Source of the DNA: Ulva prolifera
Taxonomy: Eukaryota; Chlorophyta; Ulvophyceae; Ulvales; Ulvaceae
Direction: 5' to 3'
Assembly: GCA_023078555.1 (NCBI GenBank)
Contig: JALAAN010000021.1
Coordinates: forward strand, 124,001-188,000
Length of the DNA: 64,000 nucleotides
Shown: piece by piece, positions 11,785-24,900 of the stretch
How positions within the stretch are numbered: position 1 is the stretch's first letter
How the letters are laid out: each line of letters opens with the position of its first letter
Made by a program: the position numbers and the translations under genes
Notes under the pieces: generated by a model
Told to the model about the DNA's origin: nothing
The model's input: only the letters and a program-made list of their open reading frames with translations
Databases searched by the model: none

Positions 11785-14700
11785 ATGTCGGGCAAAGCCG
11801 CGCAGCGTCTCTCACGGGCGCTCGCGACCGCAGCGGAAGCTGCAGCAAATGCGAATTTCCACAGAGGTAGTGCATTGCAGCGTAGCAGCATCTTGCGTAT
11901 CCGTGCCTTTGCTGCTACACCATGTCTCTCGGGGGAGCGGTTCCAAGAGCACCGTGGCAGTGTTCTCCGGTACGGCTCAAGGCACCATTTCTGCAATTCC
12001 ACGACGACCGAGAAGGACACCGAAGAACACGATGAAGATCCCGACGAAGCGTTGTCGATGACGGTGCTGAAATTGCAGCATGACGCCCTTGAGATCTCTA
12101 GCAACGGCCATCCCGAAAAGTGCGCCCAGGCAAGTACAGACGTCACACATTCACGATCACAGCCACGATAAAATGCATAAAAACTACAGTGCAATTTCCA
12201 GGCTCGTGACGCAGTGCCGCTGCAGCACCAGATCATCATGAGACCAACATCACCGGGTGCAGGGCATCCGAAATGCTAGACGGGGCCGCAAAGCTGTTGG
12301 CGGAGGAGCCGAACGTAGGCCTCACATCGCAGGAGGGAGTTGGCATCTTCATCACCCACACAACTATACTGCTGCGTGCTGGCATGTTTGAGAAGCTGAC
12401 CGAGGTTTGGCCGCCCCACCATGACAGCCCTGCTTTGAGACCTTGTGCTTGCCACGTACACATGCCCGCAGGTGCACCACGCATACAGCGGCATATTACA
12501 TGAGGCAAGAGAGCCTGCCACCCATGGAGGGTGTCACCTGCTCGAGCCAGCTTGTGTGGCTGCATACTGCAGGCCTCCCGTAGCAATGCGTCTATGCCTC
12601 CTCAATCTGGCCTGATATGACTTCATAATGCAGTATACCCGGCACATACTAACTACACCCGTTGGTCAGCAGCATTCCATCAGGGCATTCGGCAGCTTCA
12701 GACATCTGGGAGCACATGCTGGCAACAGCCGATTGGCAATGCACCCGCCTCCGCCAGCTCATCCACGCACGCCACACGCCAACTCATCCCGCCCGCGGCG
12801 CCTGCAGATTTGCAAGACAATGATCGAGAAGCTGAAGGACGTGCCGGGGGTGGAGATGGTCGTCGGCATGGCGTGGCTGCGCCTCGGGTGCGCGGAGCTC
12901 GGCGCCGGGGACATCCGCGCCGCGGCCGACGCGATGCGCGAATGCACCGACACGCTGCACCCCCTCGCCGACACCGCCGAGGCCGAGGCCGCCTTCCTCT
13001 TCCCGGAGCTCAAGTTCTACTGCGTGCTGCTCAACCTCTACCTCGCCAAGTCCCCGGAGGACATCAAGAGCCTCGAGAACACCCTCCTTGAGGTCCGCAC
13101 CCCGCGTTCTGCACTCCCCCCGGCACCCCCCACGCCCTCCTCGCGCTCCTTGCCCCCGCCGCCTCGAGGCGGCAACTCGCATGGATTCGGCGCGCCTGTC
13201 CGAGCGCTTTGCACCCCTGTAGCCACTTGGACTCTGCTCTACTCTTGCTCCACAAGGCTTGTGGCGGCCTGCCGCAGTCCGTGTGCACCGTGGGCGTCCG
13301 TCTGTGTGACCTCCACACCCCTGCTGCCACCTAGCCCGGTGCAGTCTCGTCATCTGCGGCGTTCTGTGTGGTCAGGAGGCGATCGAATCTTGCACACGCA
13401 TGGCGCCACTCGCACAGGTCCGTCAGCGCATGTGCGACGCTGTGCGGATGCTGGGCCCCCTCGTACCCCTGTAGCCATGAACACGCAAGTCTTCCGACAA
13501 TGCGGCCCTTTACAGCTCCAGCACGCATGCGGCATCGCCGCCCCCTCGGGCGGCACGAATGACACCGGCATGCATCGCTCAATAACTACAAGATTGATGA
13601 AAGCAATCGGGTGCAGAGCGTGTCGGGGATGCTGGACACGGCGCCGGCGGGGTCGGGCTCGGAGTGGCCGTTTGTCGTCGCGGCGCTACAGGCGCACAGC
13701 AAGCTGCTGCACGGCGCGATCGACGGCGACGCCGACCCCGCGATCATCCACGCGCTGTTCCAGCAGATCACGCTGCTGCACCGCGCGGCGGGCTGCGGCC
13801 CGGAGGACCTCTCGCTCGTGCAGTACCAGTACGGGACGTGGGTGTACGCGGAGACGGACGACCTGCAGCACGCCCGCGACCTCGTGCAGGAGAGCCTCGA
13901 GGTCCGAACTGCCCCCCCCCTTCGCCCCCATCGCATTGTGAGATTTACATACATGTACGTCGGCAAAAACGAAATTTACATTTTTCACGTGTTGACAAGT
14001 TTTAGATGAACTCATCATTCTCGTGTCTCTCTGAACTGAAGGACCTTGCCTCCTCGCTGCGGCGTGTGGGCCCCACAATTCTGATCTGCCGGCGGCCATC
14101 GTACATGGTGAGTGCTGGTACAGGGCAAGCGCAGCAGGCGTGATGTGTGACTGCATTCATCGGTACAGTCCACGAACTCTACCGTCTGTCCACTTGTGTA
14201 CCTGCATGCCCCGCACGTGGTGCCTGCCTCAGGCTAGTGAAGAAGAGGCAGAGGAGTGTCCCGGAAAGCGCGCGCTCGCCAATTGAGTGCAAAGGAACTC
14301 GCAGTGCAGCTTTGTTCATGGGCGTTTAAGGCGTGCTCCCGGCACAGCACGGCGACACGTACGAGCCGCGTCCGAGCACGCGCCTGCGTGTCAGTGTTGG
14401 GTCGCTTTGCAGCATTTTCAGGGCTGCCACCCCAAAAACAGACCTATTATTTATATTCAGAATTGCTCTATGTGATCGGGCCCGATGACCCAACACTGGT
14501 GCGTGTTACAAGGTCAGATCCTGGGGGGTCGCGGGTCTACCCGCCTCGTTGCCTTGATAAATGCGACACACAACGCATAATGTCATGGACAGGCGGGTAA
14601 CACCGAAGGAGCCCGGCACGTGACGGGGACAAGAACACCGCACACGCAAGCCATGCCACTCTCCGGAGAGGCAGGAAGCACCGCAGGAACCGTGCGCATG

Positions 14701-15787
14701 AGGAGCGCCTGTGTGTAGGAGCTGGAGGCCGTGAACCCGGTGAAGGACGGCGACGCCGAGGTGGAAGAGGACGAGGAGGCGCTTAACAGCCTCTCCGACG
14801 AAGACAAGCTCGCCCGCTCCCACTTCAACCACCAGGTGCTGCTGCGCGCTGTGCCTGCTGTGCCTGCTGTGCTGAGCTCGCCATGCTGCGCTCCTGCACC
14901 ACCCACAACGATCTCAGAGCCACCCTGGCCTCGCACGTGTCTCGTCTTCATGTGACGTGACTTGTCTTTCTGGGAGGCGTAAATGCTTCCGATCAGCCTG
15001 TTCGCCACATCAGTCGCGTTGACCTGGGAGTGATTATGAATATGATAATTTGTGTCTACGGGGGTGTGTCATCCTGCGCGCCGTTGTGCAGGCCGCGCTG
15101 CGGCGGTTCCGCATGGCCGTGATCGACTCGGTCATGGTCGCGATGAGCCTGCGCGCCGCGACGCCGGAGCTCTCGCGCAGCACGCAGGGCACGCTGTCCG
15201 TCATCGCGGCGACGTACGACGACCTCCTCGGGGACGAGAACGCGATCAGCGCGGAGTGCCGCTTCGGGCTGGGGCTGTGGGGGGTGCAGGAGGGGCTGCG
15301 GGCGGCGGAGGAGACGCGGGAGGCGGTCGAGGCCAACCTGCGCCGCTGCCTGCACGTCCTTGCGCGCAGCATCCCCGCTGGCAAGGACCACATGCTCGTG
15401 CAGCGGCTGCTGCGGGTGTACGAGCGGGTGGTCGGGCCGTACGAGCTGGTGGAGGAGGAGGCTGGCCACGCGCATGCGCACGCGCATGAGCATGGGCCGG
15501 GCTGCGACCACGGCCGCGACCACGTGCATGACCACGCACCCGAGCACAAGCATGTGCACACGCATGAGCACGCGCATGGGCCGGGCTGCGACCACGGCCA
15601 CGACCACGCGCATGACCACGCACACGAGCACAAGCATGCGCACACGCATGAGCATGCGCATGGGCCGGGCTGCGACCATGGGCGCGATGACGCACACGGC
15701 CGCGCGCACAAGCATGAGCATGCGCAGGAGGCTGCAGCGGGGGGTGCGGCGGACGGGGGCCTGGGGAAGGGGCCTGCCGGGAAGTAG
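11785..15787 (+). CDS. TPR-like helical protein with N-terminal targeting-like segment and His-rich repeat tail
   Basis: I do not recognise this family by name. Six exons (11785-12119, 12263-12404, 12808-13092, 13617-13901, 14719-14835, 15092-15787) join in frame to 1860 nt, 619 residues. The first ~70 residues are rich in Arg, Ala and Ser and poor in acidic residues, as in mitochondrial presequences. An acidic linker (EKDTEEHDEDPDE) follows. Residues about 120-470 are helix-rich with TPR-like pairs (GIFITHTTILLRAGMFEKL, GMAWLRLGCAELGAGDIRAA, YQYGTWVYAETDDLQHA). A second acidic stretch (DAEVEEDEEALNSLSDED) precedes the last exon. Its end (about residues 513-598) is a 28-residue repeat in roughly three copies of the type HEHGPGCDHGRDH, dense in His with one Cys per unit. 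Such tails bind Ni, Co, Zn or Cu in metallochaperones, so metal binding or storage is a plausible inference. The first donor is GTGCGC. No catalytic motif is visible. Confidence 0.8.
15466..15720 (+). repeat. 84-bp in-frame tandem repeat encoding His-rich units
   Basis: The GPGCDHG-coding core recurs at 15494, 15578 and 15662, a period of exactly 84 bp (28 codons), inside the last exon of the TPR-like gene. Most variation is synonymous or swaps similar residues, which argues that the protein sequence is under selection. Confidence 0.9.
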
Positions 15788-18700
15788 GGTGTGATCGTGC
15801 CGCGGTGTGGCTGTGGTGCTGCGACCGCGTGTACATCTCTCCTCGAGCATATCGCTGACGATGCAGTGTCAGGTGGGGGCAAGGGCCATGCTGGAGGCCT
15901 CGAGCTGTGTGTTTCTGTGGCGGTGAGGTGCCCTGCAAGTGGCCGATGGTTGCAGCGACAGACCCTGGTGGCCGAGGAGTGAGCGATGGGGGTGACCATA
16001 GGATGGAGTCGGCCAAGGCAACAGTGGGTGCCCTCTGCATGGCGGCACCTCTGCCTGGTATTTTGTGACCATGCGTTGTGTTCTAGCCGTGGCTGTGACG
16101 ATGCCGCTAAGCTCACCGTACGTAGGGCAGCCACACGCACACGTGTCTTCTGGTTGCTGCGCGGAGTTGGGTCGCTTCCTCGGCGTTCCGGAGCTATCAC
16201 CTCACATGCAGATCCAGAAAGCCTCAATGACTGTATGAGATCGGGCCTGATACCGCAACAATGCTGCTGCGTGATCTGTTCCCTGCTTGAGAATCTGAGG
16301 AGGCTGTGCCAGTTTGCGAGCCGGTGTCACGGAAGAGCATGTGGTTGTCTGGCAAACATCCTCGGACACAACCTTGATGCTGGCATGCCGCAGTCAAACG
16401 GGCATGAGCGCTTGCATACGACCCTCACGCATCCTGATCTAGATCTAATGTCCGTTGCATTGTGTCTGTCTCATGGCGACAACTCGGGCTGGGTGACCAA
16501 CGCCCGACGCTGAGTAGGAATTCCTGTTACTAAGGCGATACTTCCCTTGGCCAGCATCAGGCCCATGTGGCAACCCTGCTGCCGATATTACTGGGAAGGG
16601 GCAGTCGGTCACAGCAGCAGCAGCGTGACACTGTGTGAGTGTATGTACCTGTGCATGATTGCATAACGCTAGTCTGCCGTATGCATTGGGATGCTGACAG
16701 TGTCAAAATGGCAGAGTGTTGACCCCGGGCAACACCATGGTGGCGCCTCGGCTGCAGCCCTCATGGATGATGTAAACAGAGCAGATAGTTTGCCAACGTG
16801 GGAGTAGTATGTACTATACGTGCAGGCCTTTTTCGGACTGGACTGTTCTGCAGCAGTGTGGGCTTCAGCAGCCGGTTGCTGTGCTGTTAGGTGGTGGCAC
16901 GTGAGCAGGGCTGCACACGGCAGTGCCAGACCCAGCTTGCAGCCCTGTAAACAAAACAAATACGCCGAAAACAAATAATCTGCCATACCTTGCATTCTCA
17001 TCAGACCAGAGAACTGGAGATGCTGGAGGGAGACACAAGCAGCATCAGTGTTGTCTTCATGGAAAGGTTGCACGAGCACGTGCTAAGCAGCCATGGAAAT
17101 AATCCAGCTGATGGCTGGGACCATCAGCTGCTCGACGCACAGGCTGTAGCTGGACACAAGGCGAAGTTCCCGGGGGCCCTCCCGCTGGAGGCGGCCATGT
17201 GTCTTGCAGGGCGGAGAGGCCGGTGGCACCGCCAGGGCAACTCACAAGCACGCCAAAGCGTGCGTGTGTGGGCGGGTGTATGCATGGGTGGGAGCGTGTG
17301 TGGGTGGGTATGTGCCACAAGAACACAGTTGGAGATGCAGGTAGCACCGCCAGGGACTATGCGAACACAAAGAGCAAGCAGACCCATGCCGTTGATGCAA
17401 AACCCAGAAAAAGCAGCTTCCACTTGCAACACCACCTGTGGGCAACCACGCCTCCACGTGCCCACTGCCTCAGTCAAATTGTGTGTTTCTACCTGTGTTT
17501 CGGCGACCGGCTCAGACAAGCTCCTTGCATATCACGAGTCAGCTTGCAAGGCTCATGTGATAATTGTGGTGGGTCACACAATCACGGCGGGCTGCGGTGT
17601 TGGACCGCTTCCTGGACTAGTCTGTCCAGCTTGTTTGTTGACTGCAGAATACCATGTGCCGTGCGACCAGGGCCAGAGCCACTGCATAGACAGGTGTGGA
17701 ACAGAAACCCGAATGAATCTGAATCCCAGCAAGTAGCTTCGTAAACTTTATATCATATTCCTCGCGTCATGCCCTGATTGTAAAGCTGCAGTCTGTCCTG
17801 CAGTTCGTTGTAGATGCAAAGCCTTGTCTAAACGCCGCCAATTCGACCTCATGCCCCACTGGTAGCAACTAGGACACTCAGAGATACTCAGAGTGCATGC
17901 AGTTGCATGTATGCAGGCTGCGCCGGGCTGCCATCTAGCGGCAGCACCTCGCCTGCCTGTTGATCTTCTCTAGCAGTTTGGCCATGGCAGCATGCCGAAC
18001 ACGAAGACTGGATATTTCTGGCCATAATATGTTTCCCGCTCCGGCTTCTCGCGGGACGGGGAGCAAGCATCAGCATGCTCAAGAGTATAGCAAAACAGTG
18101 GAACCACGACCGCAGAATGCGAGGGCGAGGTTGGAGTGCCGTCTGACAGCCGCGGTGTTCAGTCGATGTTTTCGAAATGCGATCACCGAGAATGTAGGTA
18201 ATTCATCGGCTAGTGGCCCAGATCGGCTTGCGCTGTTGTCCCTTTATCTCAGAGATAATCGGGGCGTCTGCAGCTGCATGCAGGGAACTCGGCCGCCCAT
18301 TGCATGCAACGATGGACCCTCATACACCTTGAGATGTACATTTTATTTTGCTAGATTCAGTTCGTCGGCTCATGCAGTCCTGCCAGCAACGTGCGTCCCA
18401 TCAGATGCGCTTGAGTGACGGTGCCATCGCCACTGCGCGCTAGTAGACTATGTCTCCAGAGTGTAGCACCACCCTTCAATTGCTGCCTGACTGTTCTGCA
18501 TAAGCGTGCTTGGATATGACACGGACTCAGTAGAGCTGCAAGGCGGAAGAACCGTTTCACGAGACCTGCAGGTGCGACGCAACAGCGTCTGGCAGTACAT
18601 GATGCCCCCCGCACAATTGCACTCTCCCTGACTCAGCGTGCTAGCGCATCACCGCTTGTCGCCATGGTCGAAAGTATTATAGAGTATCACGCAGCAGCTG

Positions 18701-21700
18701 GTTTGACATATCTTTTCTGCTCGTGTTTACTGGACTTCGGAGTGCCGCTGTTGCAATTGCAAGTGCGTCGAACAGGGCAATTCACAACGAGCTCAGCTTC
18801 ACGCTACGCAGCGTCCGTACATGTAAACTTAACAGTGCTGGGCTGGCTTTGAATTCTTTGAGGCTGCCGCGCGCTGCCACACGCATCGCGCCCACGACAT
18901 GCACCGGAACGCTGATTCAGGGATCGTCGCCTTTGCGACTCAGCCAACGCCGGGTCGGGTGCAGACGATGCACCGACATGTCAGCATGCTGAAGTTACGA
19001 ACTCATGCTGGCATGCTTCGACGTTGCTCGTCTCTGCTAGAGCCCTGCTTCCGCACCGCTAGCGCCATCCGAAGGCTTCCATCATGAAGTTCCATGTTTT
19101 GGCCTGCAGCATGGTAACAGATGCCACAAAGCAAGCGCAGACTTGGGATTCGAAACATCATGTACTTTCGAGGTAGTCGTCTTCTGTTCGTGTGTGCGGT
19201 TTCTCTCGGCATGGCCATTACTCAGCGCTGTTGTGTCGCGATAGGGCGAGCCTGCAGGCGTAGCGGACCAGCACTTGCCGTCTAGCAGCAACAAACAGCC
19301 TGAGTATCGGCAGTGACCACATTTGAGTCCTTGAAGATGAAGAACCTAACCTCGCTGTTAACGTATATACGCGTATGCACACAATTGTCAGTCGATTCTC
19401 TCGATGTGCCCACGTTGATGCGGGGGGCACTCAAGCTCGCGCAAAAGTCCGACACGAATTTGACTGTAAACACAAGCCAAAGCGGGTTGCTGAAGGCATA
19501 GTCCTGTCCCTTACCCTCGCGCTCACAGTCGGCCTGACGTCGAGGTCCCATTGCATACATGCAAGCAACAGCTGCAGCCACCGGGACTGTGCTCGTTTCA
19601 GTTCTCCCGAATCACAAGGCTCACACTAGACGTACACACGACCCTTAGATCAGCGTTTGTCTTCACTGAAGGTATCGCTGCTACTCCCAAGACTGCGGCG
19701 ATATCAGCATGCTCGCAGGCCGGAGGTTCTCTCTCAGCTCGACCATTCCAGGCCTTTGAAGCTCACACAGCAACGGTGTGCCAATGCCAGCCAAAGTCTC
19801 TTCTTTCTCTACTTTCATTATGCCGTGCTGCACATGCGTTCCGAGCGGGTGCGCGGGTTTGTTCGAACCGAAGCTAGTTTCTGGCAGTGACCCTCGTCGA
19901 CGTCATGGCAACCAGTTTCGCACGCCGCTGCATTGCCATCACAGTTGGGCGCAGAGCACACGAGCATCACGCGAGAACGCCTCAAGCTGCATAGTTTACG
20001 CCTGCATGCACTCCCCGTCGTCGGTCGGAGTATGCAGATGCCATCCCAACGACACGCTGGGTGCAACCTCGGGCGTTCACACGCACCTGTGCGTATCGTC
20101 GACCCTGGTCTACGTCGAACGACGAATTCTCCTTAGGCAGCCAGACCTGCCCCGCATGGGATCCCTGCTCATCTTTCGCATCGCGATTCTTTTCAAAAGT
20201 AGTGGTACTGACAGGTATGTCTGTGTGTGGTTACAAAGGACAGAGGCCGGGCAGCGAGCCGTTGCCAGGAATACACACGCAAATCCACTCACGCTGTCAT
20301 GGCACTAGGCTGTGTGTGTGGTTACAAAGGACAGAGGCCGGGCATCGAGCCATCGCTAGGAACTCACACGCAAATCCACTCATTCACCAGGTCAGTGCAC
20401 GCCCACTACGGGCAAGTGCACTGCACATGAGAAACTTCAAAAGCGTCGTCACAATTAGAAAAAACACAGGCATCCAGCTTCACAAGGAAGCAGCTAGTCA
20501 TCAACCACGCAGCCCATCGTCGCATGATCGTCAAAGCCGTTGCAGCAAACAGCGCTGGCGTACAGCCAGCAGGAAGCCATCTTCTCACGCACCGCAAATG
20601 CTCAGAGAGCGGGGTATCGCAGCGGATGAACATGGGATCATAACTTCCACACTGGGAACCTGTACGCAGCAGCTGGGTGCCGACAGAATTGGCTGTACGC
20701 AGCAGTGCAGCAGGACGCGGGACCGCTGAAGCCATGATCATCGCGAAGCCGCTAGGGCGCCATAAAAGGGTATAGCGGCGCCACTGAAACGTGAACCTAG
20801 ATGAAAAGCCTCGCTGAACCTCGTCCGCGCGACCGCTGACAACGGAAGGCAACATGCAGACATGTGTGCCTCGCCGGTACCGCCCCAAGCCGGCCCGCAG
20901 AACGGAGCATGCTGGCAATCCGCCATGCCCAGAAGCGAGCCAAACGCCGCACAATATTAAAGAGGTAACTTGTAGTGCAACCGTATGACCTTCGCCGCCA
21001 AGGGACATAGCGGCAGGAGTAGCAGACATGCCGTCACAGCTGAGTCGGGCCAGAGCGTGCCAAGCCTGTGGTGCGCAGAGCAGAAACGACATGAAACGAA
21101 CGAGCGCGAAAGAATCAGACAGCAGCATGGACATTTGAATCAACGATTACGAGCCGGCCGTGCACCGCAGCACGACCGACCCGAGCTATGGAGTGAAGAA
21201 ACGAACGACGATAATCAATACAATACTATGCCGATGTGTGTATGTAGTTACAAAGGACAGAGCAGAGACTGTGTGTGTGGTTGATTGTATGCATGCACTG
21301 CCTGAGAAGCTCAGGTCTGCATGCACATCGGTACTCGCGTAATGCCTGCATCTCTCGAGTACGTCATATGACGTGGCATCATGTCGCGAGCACGTGTGGC
21401 CGTCGTAACGTCACACTGAAGCTCATCAACAGATCTTGATATATACCCACATGCATTTCCTGCCACCGCCGCCACTTTTGATCCAGTGAAGCGGTGGGGT
21501 AGCTGGATATTTACCGGTCAGGTTGTTAGATCTATTCCTATGGGCTTGACGTTCGGCTGCACAGGCGCCCATCCAAACAAAGCACTGGCTTCGCTGTGAT
21601 CGAGTGACTATTAATTGCAATATGAGACCATCTGCATGCATGAACCTGTCTGCCTCTGTCCCTGTGGCACAGCAGACGACTGGGCCAGAAATACCAAGCT

Positions 21701-21933
21701 GCCATGATGAGCTTTGCCCGTGTCCACTCGAGACAGCCGCGGTCCGAACTTCGATGCATCACAAACGGGAGCCTACCAGAGGCTGCTGCTGTCGACTGCA
21801 ATTTTTTTTTGCGGCCTCACAAGTGGTGTACCGCAGGCAATGCACACCACAACTTAGATTTACTTTACTTTACTTTACAACTGCCGGCCCAATGCAGGTC
21901 TGGAGACCCACACTCTCTAGACATTAGATCACG
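15788..21933. other. Long gene-poor region (6.1 kb)
   Basis: I find no supportable gene. Open stretches on both strands (for example 16990-17736 plus and 20406-21143 minus) show no recognisable motif and no coherent splice structure. TG-rich low-complexity patches occur near 17270-17310. A tandem repeat with a partial third copy lies at 20.2 and 21.2 kb and is listed separately. The last part must hold the promoter of the glycosyltransferase gene starting at 21934. Confidence 0.5.
20221..20384. repeat. Tandem duplication, about 91-bp period, with distant third partial copy
   Basis: The core GGTTACAAAGGACAGAG followed by GCCGGGCA occurs at 20229 and 20320, with similarity running through to the shared end CACACGCAAATCCACTCA. 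A degenerate partial copy of the first part lies near 21238-21282. It resembles no element I know. Confidence 0.85.
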
Positions 21934-24900
21934 ATGGATCCGTACGCACCACGCACCAACCCTGAGGTCCGCGCCGACATCCGCTCGCGACTGCCCATCC
22001 GCCCAAGCGATGACCGATACACAAGCCTGACCGAGGTGACGGCGTGGCTGCGCGCGCGGGGGGTGTCGAAGGGAGGCGCACGCTCCTTCCTGCGCCGCTC
22101 CGGCTGCACCACCGTCGACAACATCGCGCTGTTCCTGCGCTTCCAGCTGCCGCCGCTGCAGTTTGCCAACGTCGACTGCGTGAACCGCGACATGTGGGAC
22201 CTCCTCGGCGTGACGGCTGGCAACGCGCGCCGCATCATCGTCGACCTCGACATCATGCGTGCGCCCCCTCCCCCCGTCCTCCCCCCTCATGCATGTTACC
22301 TTGAGATGGTTATGCCCCGCAGACGACCCGCACATCCCTCCCTCAGGCGTTCATTCCTTACTCTGTGTGGTACCTTCAACAAGCTTAAGATTGCCTCAGG
22401 AAGAGTACCCTGTCTTGCCTCACGCTTGGGGAACAACAAAAGTGCGACTGTCGGATAAAACAAAACGCTTGGCACATGGGGACTCACGCATGCAGACACC
22501 ATCAACTTGGACACGAACGAGGAGGCTCAAGCCCACCTCAGCACCACCGGCCTCCTCTCACAGCACTCCAGCACCCCCGCCACACCCGCCGCCCCCTCCC
22601 CCCTCTCTAAACCATACACCCCCCTCCCGAGGCCGTCCGCGCCTCAACCCGGGCCCCCCCGTGTCACCGGCCTCCCGCCTGCGGCCCCACACCGCACGTC
22701 CCAGCGCAGCGCGCGGTACGCCGCGGACCGCCCCACCGTGCCGCGCGTTTCGATGACATCAGGGTACCAGCGAAGTAAAATGCATGCTGTGGCTGAGGCG
22801 CGGGAGAGGCCCGGGGACGGCTCGCAAGGGGACAGCTGGAGCATGTCGAGCATCAACTGGCAGGGCATAGACAGCCTACAGGAGGTCGATGACCTGGACA
22901 TCGACGCAGGGGATGGGGCTGCGGAGCATGAGGCGGTGAGCACCGCCGGCAGCGTGCCCAGCACGGTCACCCCGTCCGACCGCACCACCGGTTCGCGGCC
23001 GTCCCACAATGGGGCGCACGCCCCGTCGCCGCAGCACAGCACGCGCAGCGCGCAGAGCGGGATGAGCCACGACGGCAACCCCATGCTCCCGGCGATCCCG
23101 GCCGGGGCCCTGGCCTCCGCCATCCCGGCACGCGACGCCACGCCGCCCCCCGGCCGTCCAAACCCTGCCGATGGGCGCGTGTCGGTGGACCTCGCGCCGT
23201 CAAACGCGGCCGCGCCGCCCGCCGCGAAACCCCCCGGCGGCGCACCGCAGGCACAGGTGCTGGGGTACCCTACCGTGTCGAGTCCGCTGGAACCGGGGCC
23301 GTACCACAAGGCCAACGCGCAGCTGCGGCGGCAGCTGCCGCATCTCCTCGTCGAGGTCACCGTGGACACGCGCTGGGACCACATCTTCCTTGCTCTGCTT
23401 GCGTTCTTCGCGTACCTCACATATGCCGGTGTCCGGCTGTACTACCTCGTGACCGGGAGGACCTCCGGCTACCCTGAGCAGAACACCAGCGTGCCGTACT
23501 CCTACCTTGTGCTTGTGGCTGAGGTGTTCCTCGGGGCGCTCGGCTTCTACGGCCACCAGCCGTTCTGGAAGCAGGACGTGAGATACGAGGCGATGGACTC
23601 CAACACGCTGCGCTCCGTGTCCGAGGTGTGCCTGCGCATCTTCCGTGCTGTGGTGCCCCTGTTGGTCGCTCGGATTGCTGTGATTGCACGAAGGCTGTAT
23701 GCTGCATCGGTTTGCCGATGAATGCTGCAGGGTTCTGTCTGCAGCGCGGCAGCTCATGCCGAGCTAGTTGTCTGAGATCGGCGCGGCTCATGCCTGTGCG
23801 GGAGCAGCTGCATGCCTGATGCTCTCGTTCTTTCTGGCTCGGGGCTGGACGTTGTGACTTTGCATTGCCGACAGCGTGCATGCATGCAGGATGTGGCAGT
23901 GGGCGGCGTGCGGCAGACGGTGCACGTGCTGGTGACGACGTACACGGAGCCCGCGGACACGGTGCGGGAGTGCCTCATCCGCCTCCTCGTGGCCCCCGAG
24001 CCAGTGTACATGGAGAAGGTGCTGTACGTCTGCGACGACGGCCACGCAAAGAGCGAGGGCCCGAAGAAGCGCGCCATGGTTGATGAGCTCCGCGTCCTCG
24101 GTGCACCCCCCCCCCCCCCCCCCCCTCCAATTGTAGCCAACATCTCGGCAGGAGTTCCGCCCCCTTCGTGCCGCTGCATGGCTATGTTTATGCAACTGTA
24201 GTGTCTCACACACCCGGTGCCTCTGCAGCTGGTCAGTGCCGTGGTGCATGCTGCCGCGCTCTGCGGACTTGCACAGGTGCAGCACTACAACGACGCTGAC
24301 CCAGTCATTCAATGTTAGCAGCACGACCGTGCACCCCCCCATGCTGCGTGCTGTGTGCAGGCCACACCAACGTCTTCTACATTGGCGACCGCGTGAAGCG
24401 CCCCGGCCAGCTCAACGGCAAGTCGGCGAACCTGAACCACGTCGTGCTGCGCAAGATCTTCCCCAGCGTGCGCAGCGCGGCCGAGATCCCCAGCAAGGAC
24501 ATCCTCATGGTCATGGACTGCGACCACATGGCGAAGCCGGAGATCTTCAACATGATGGGCCCATGCATGCTCGACGAGGCCGTCGCGGTGACGCTCGTGC
24601 CGCAGTGGTTCCACAACCTCGTGTTTCCCGACGCGTTTGACAGCGCCAACGGCGACTTCATGCTTTCCAAGATGCCTTACAGCTTTGGCGCAGGCCTCTG
24701 TTTCATCACCGGTGCGCCCGCCCCCCCTCCAATACCTCGTGCATCGCCTGCGTGAAGACGTCGGCGGATCCCACTGTGGACAGTGCGGGCCGCTGGGGGC
24801 GCAGGATGCCGCGGCGGCTGGATCTGAGAACACTCAATACAATTTGCCGGTCTGCCATGGTGCTCAAGGCGGGGCCGTTGCAAATAGACCTGGGGTGGTG

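Noticed and set aside
15034..16227. Long minus-strand open frame of 397 codons
   Set aside because: It is antisense to the last exon of the TPR-like gene and reflects its GC-rich repeats; no motif.
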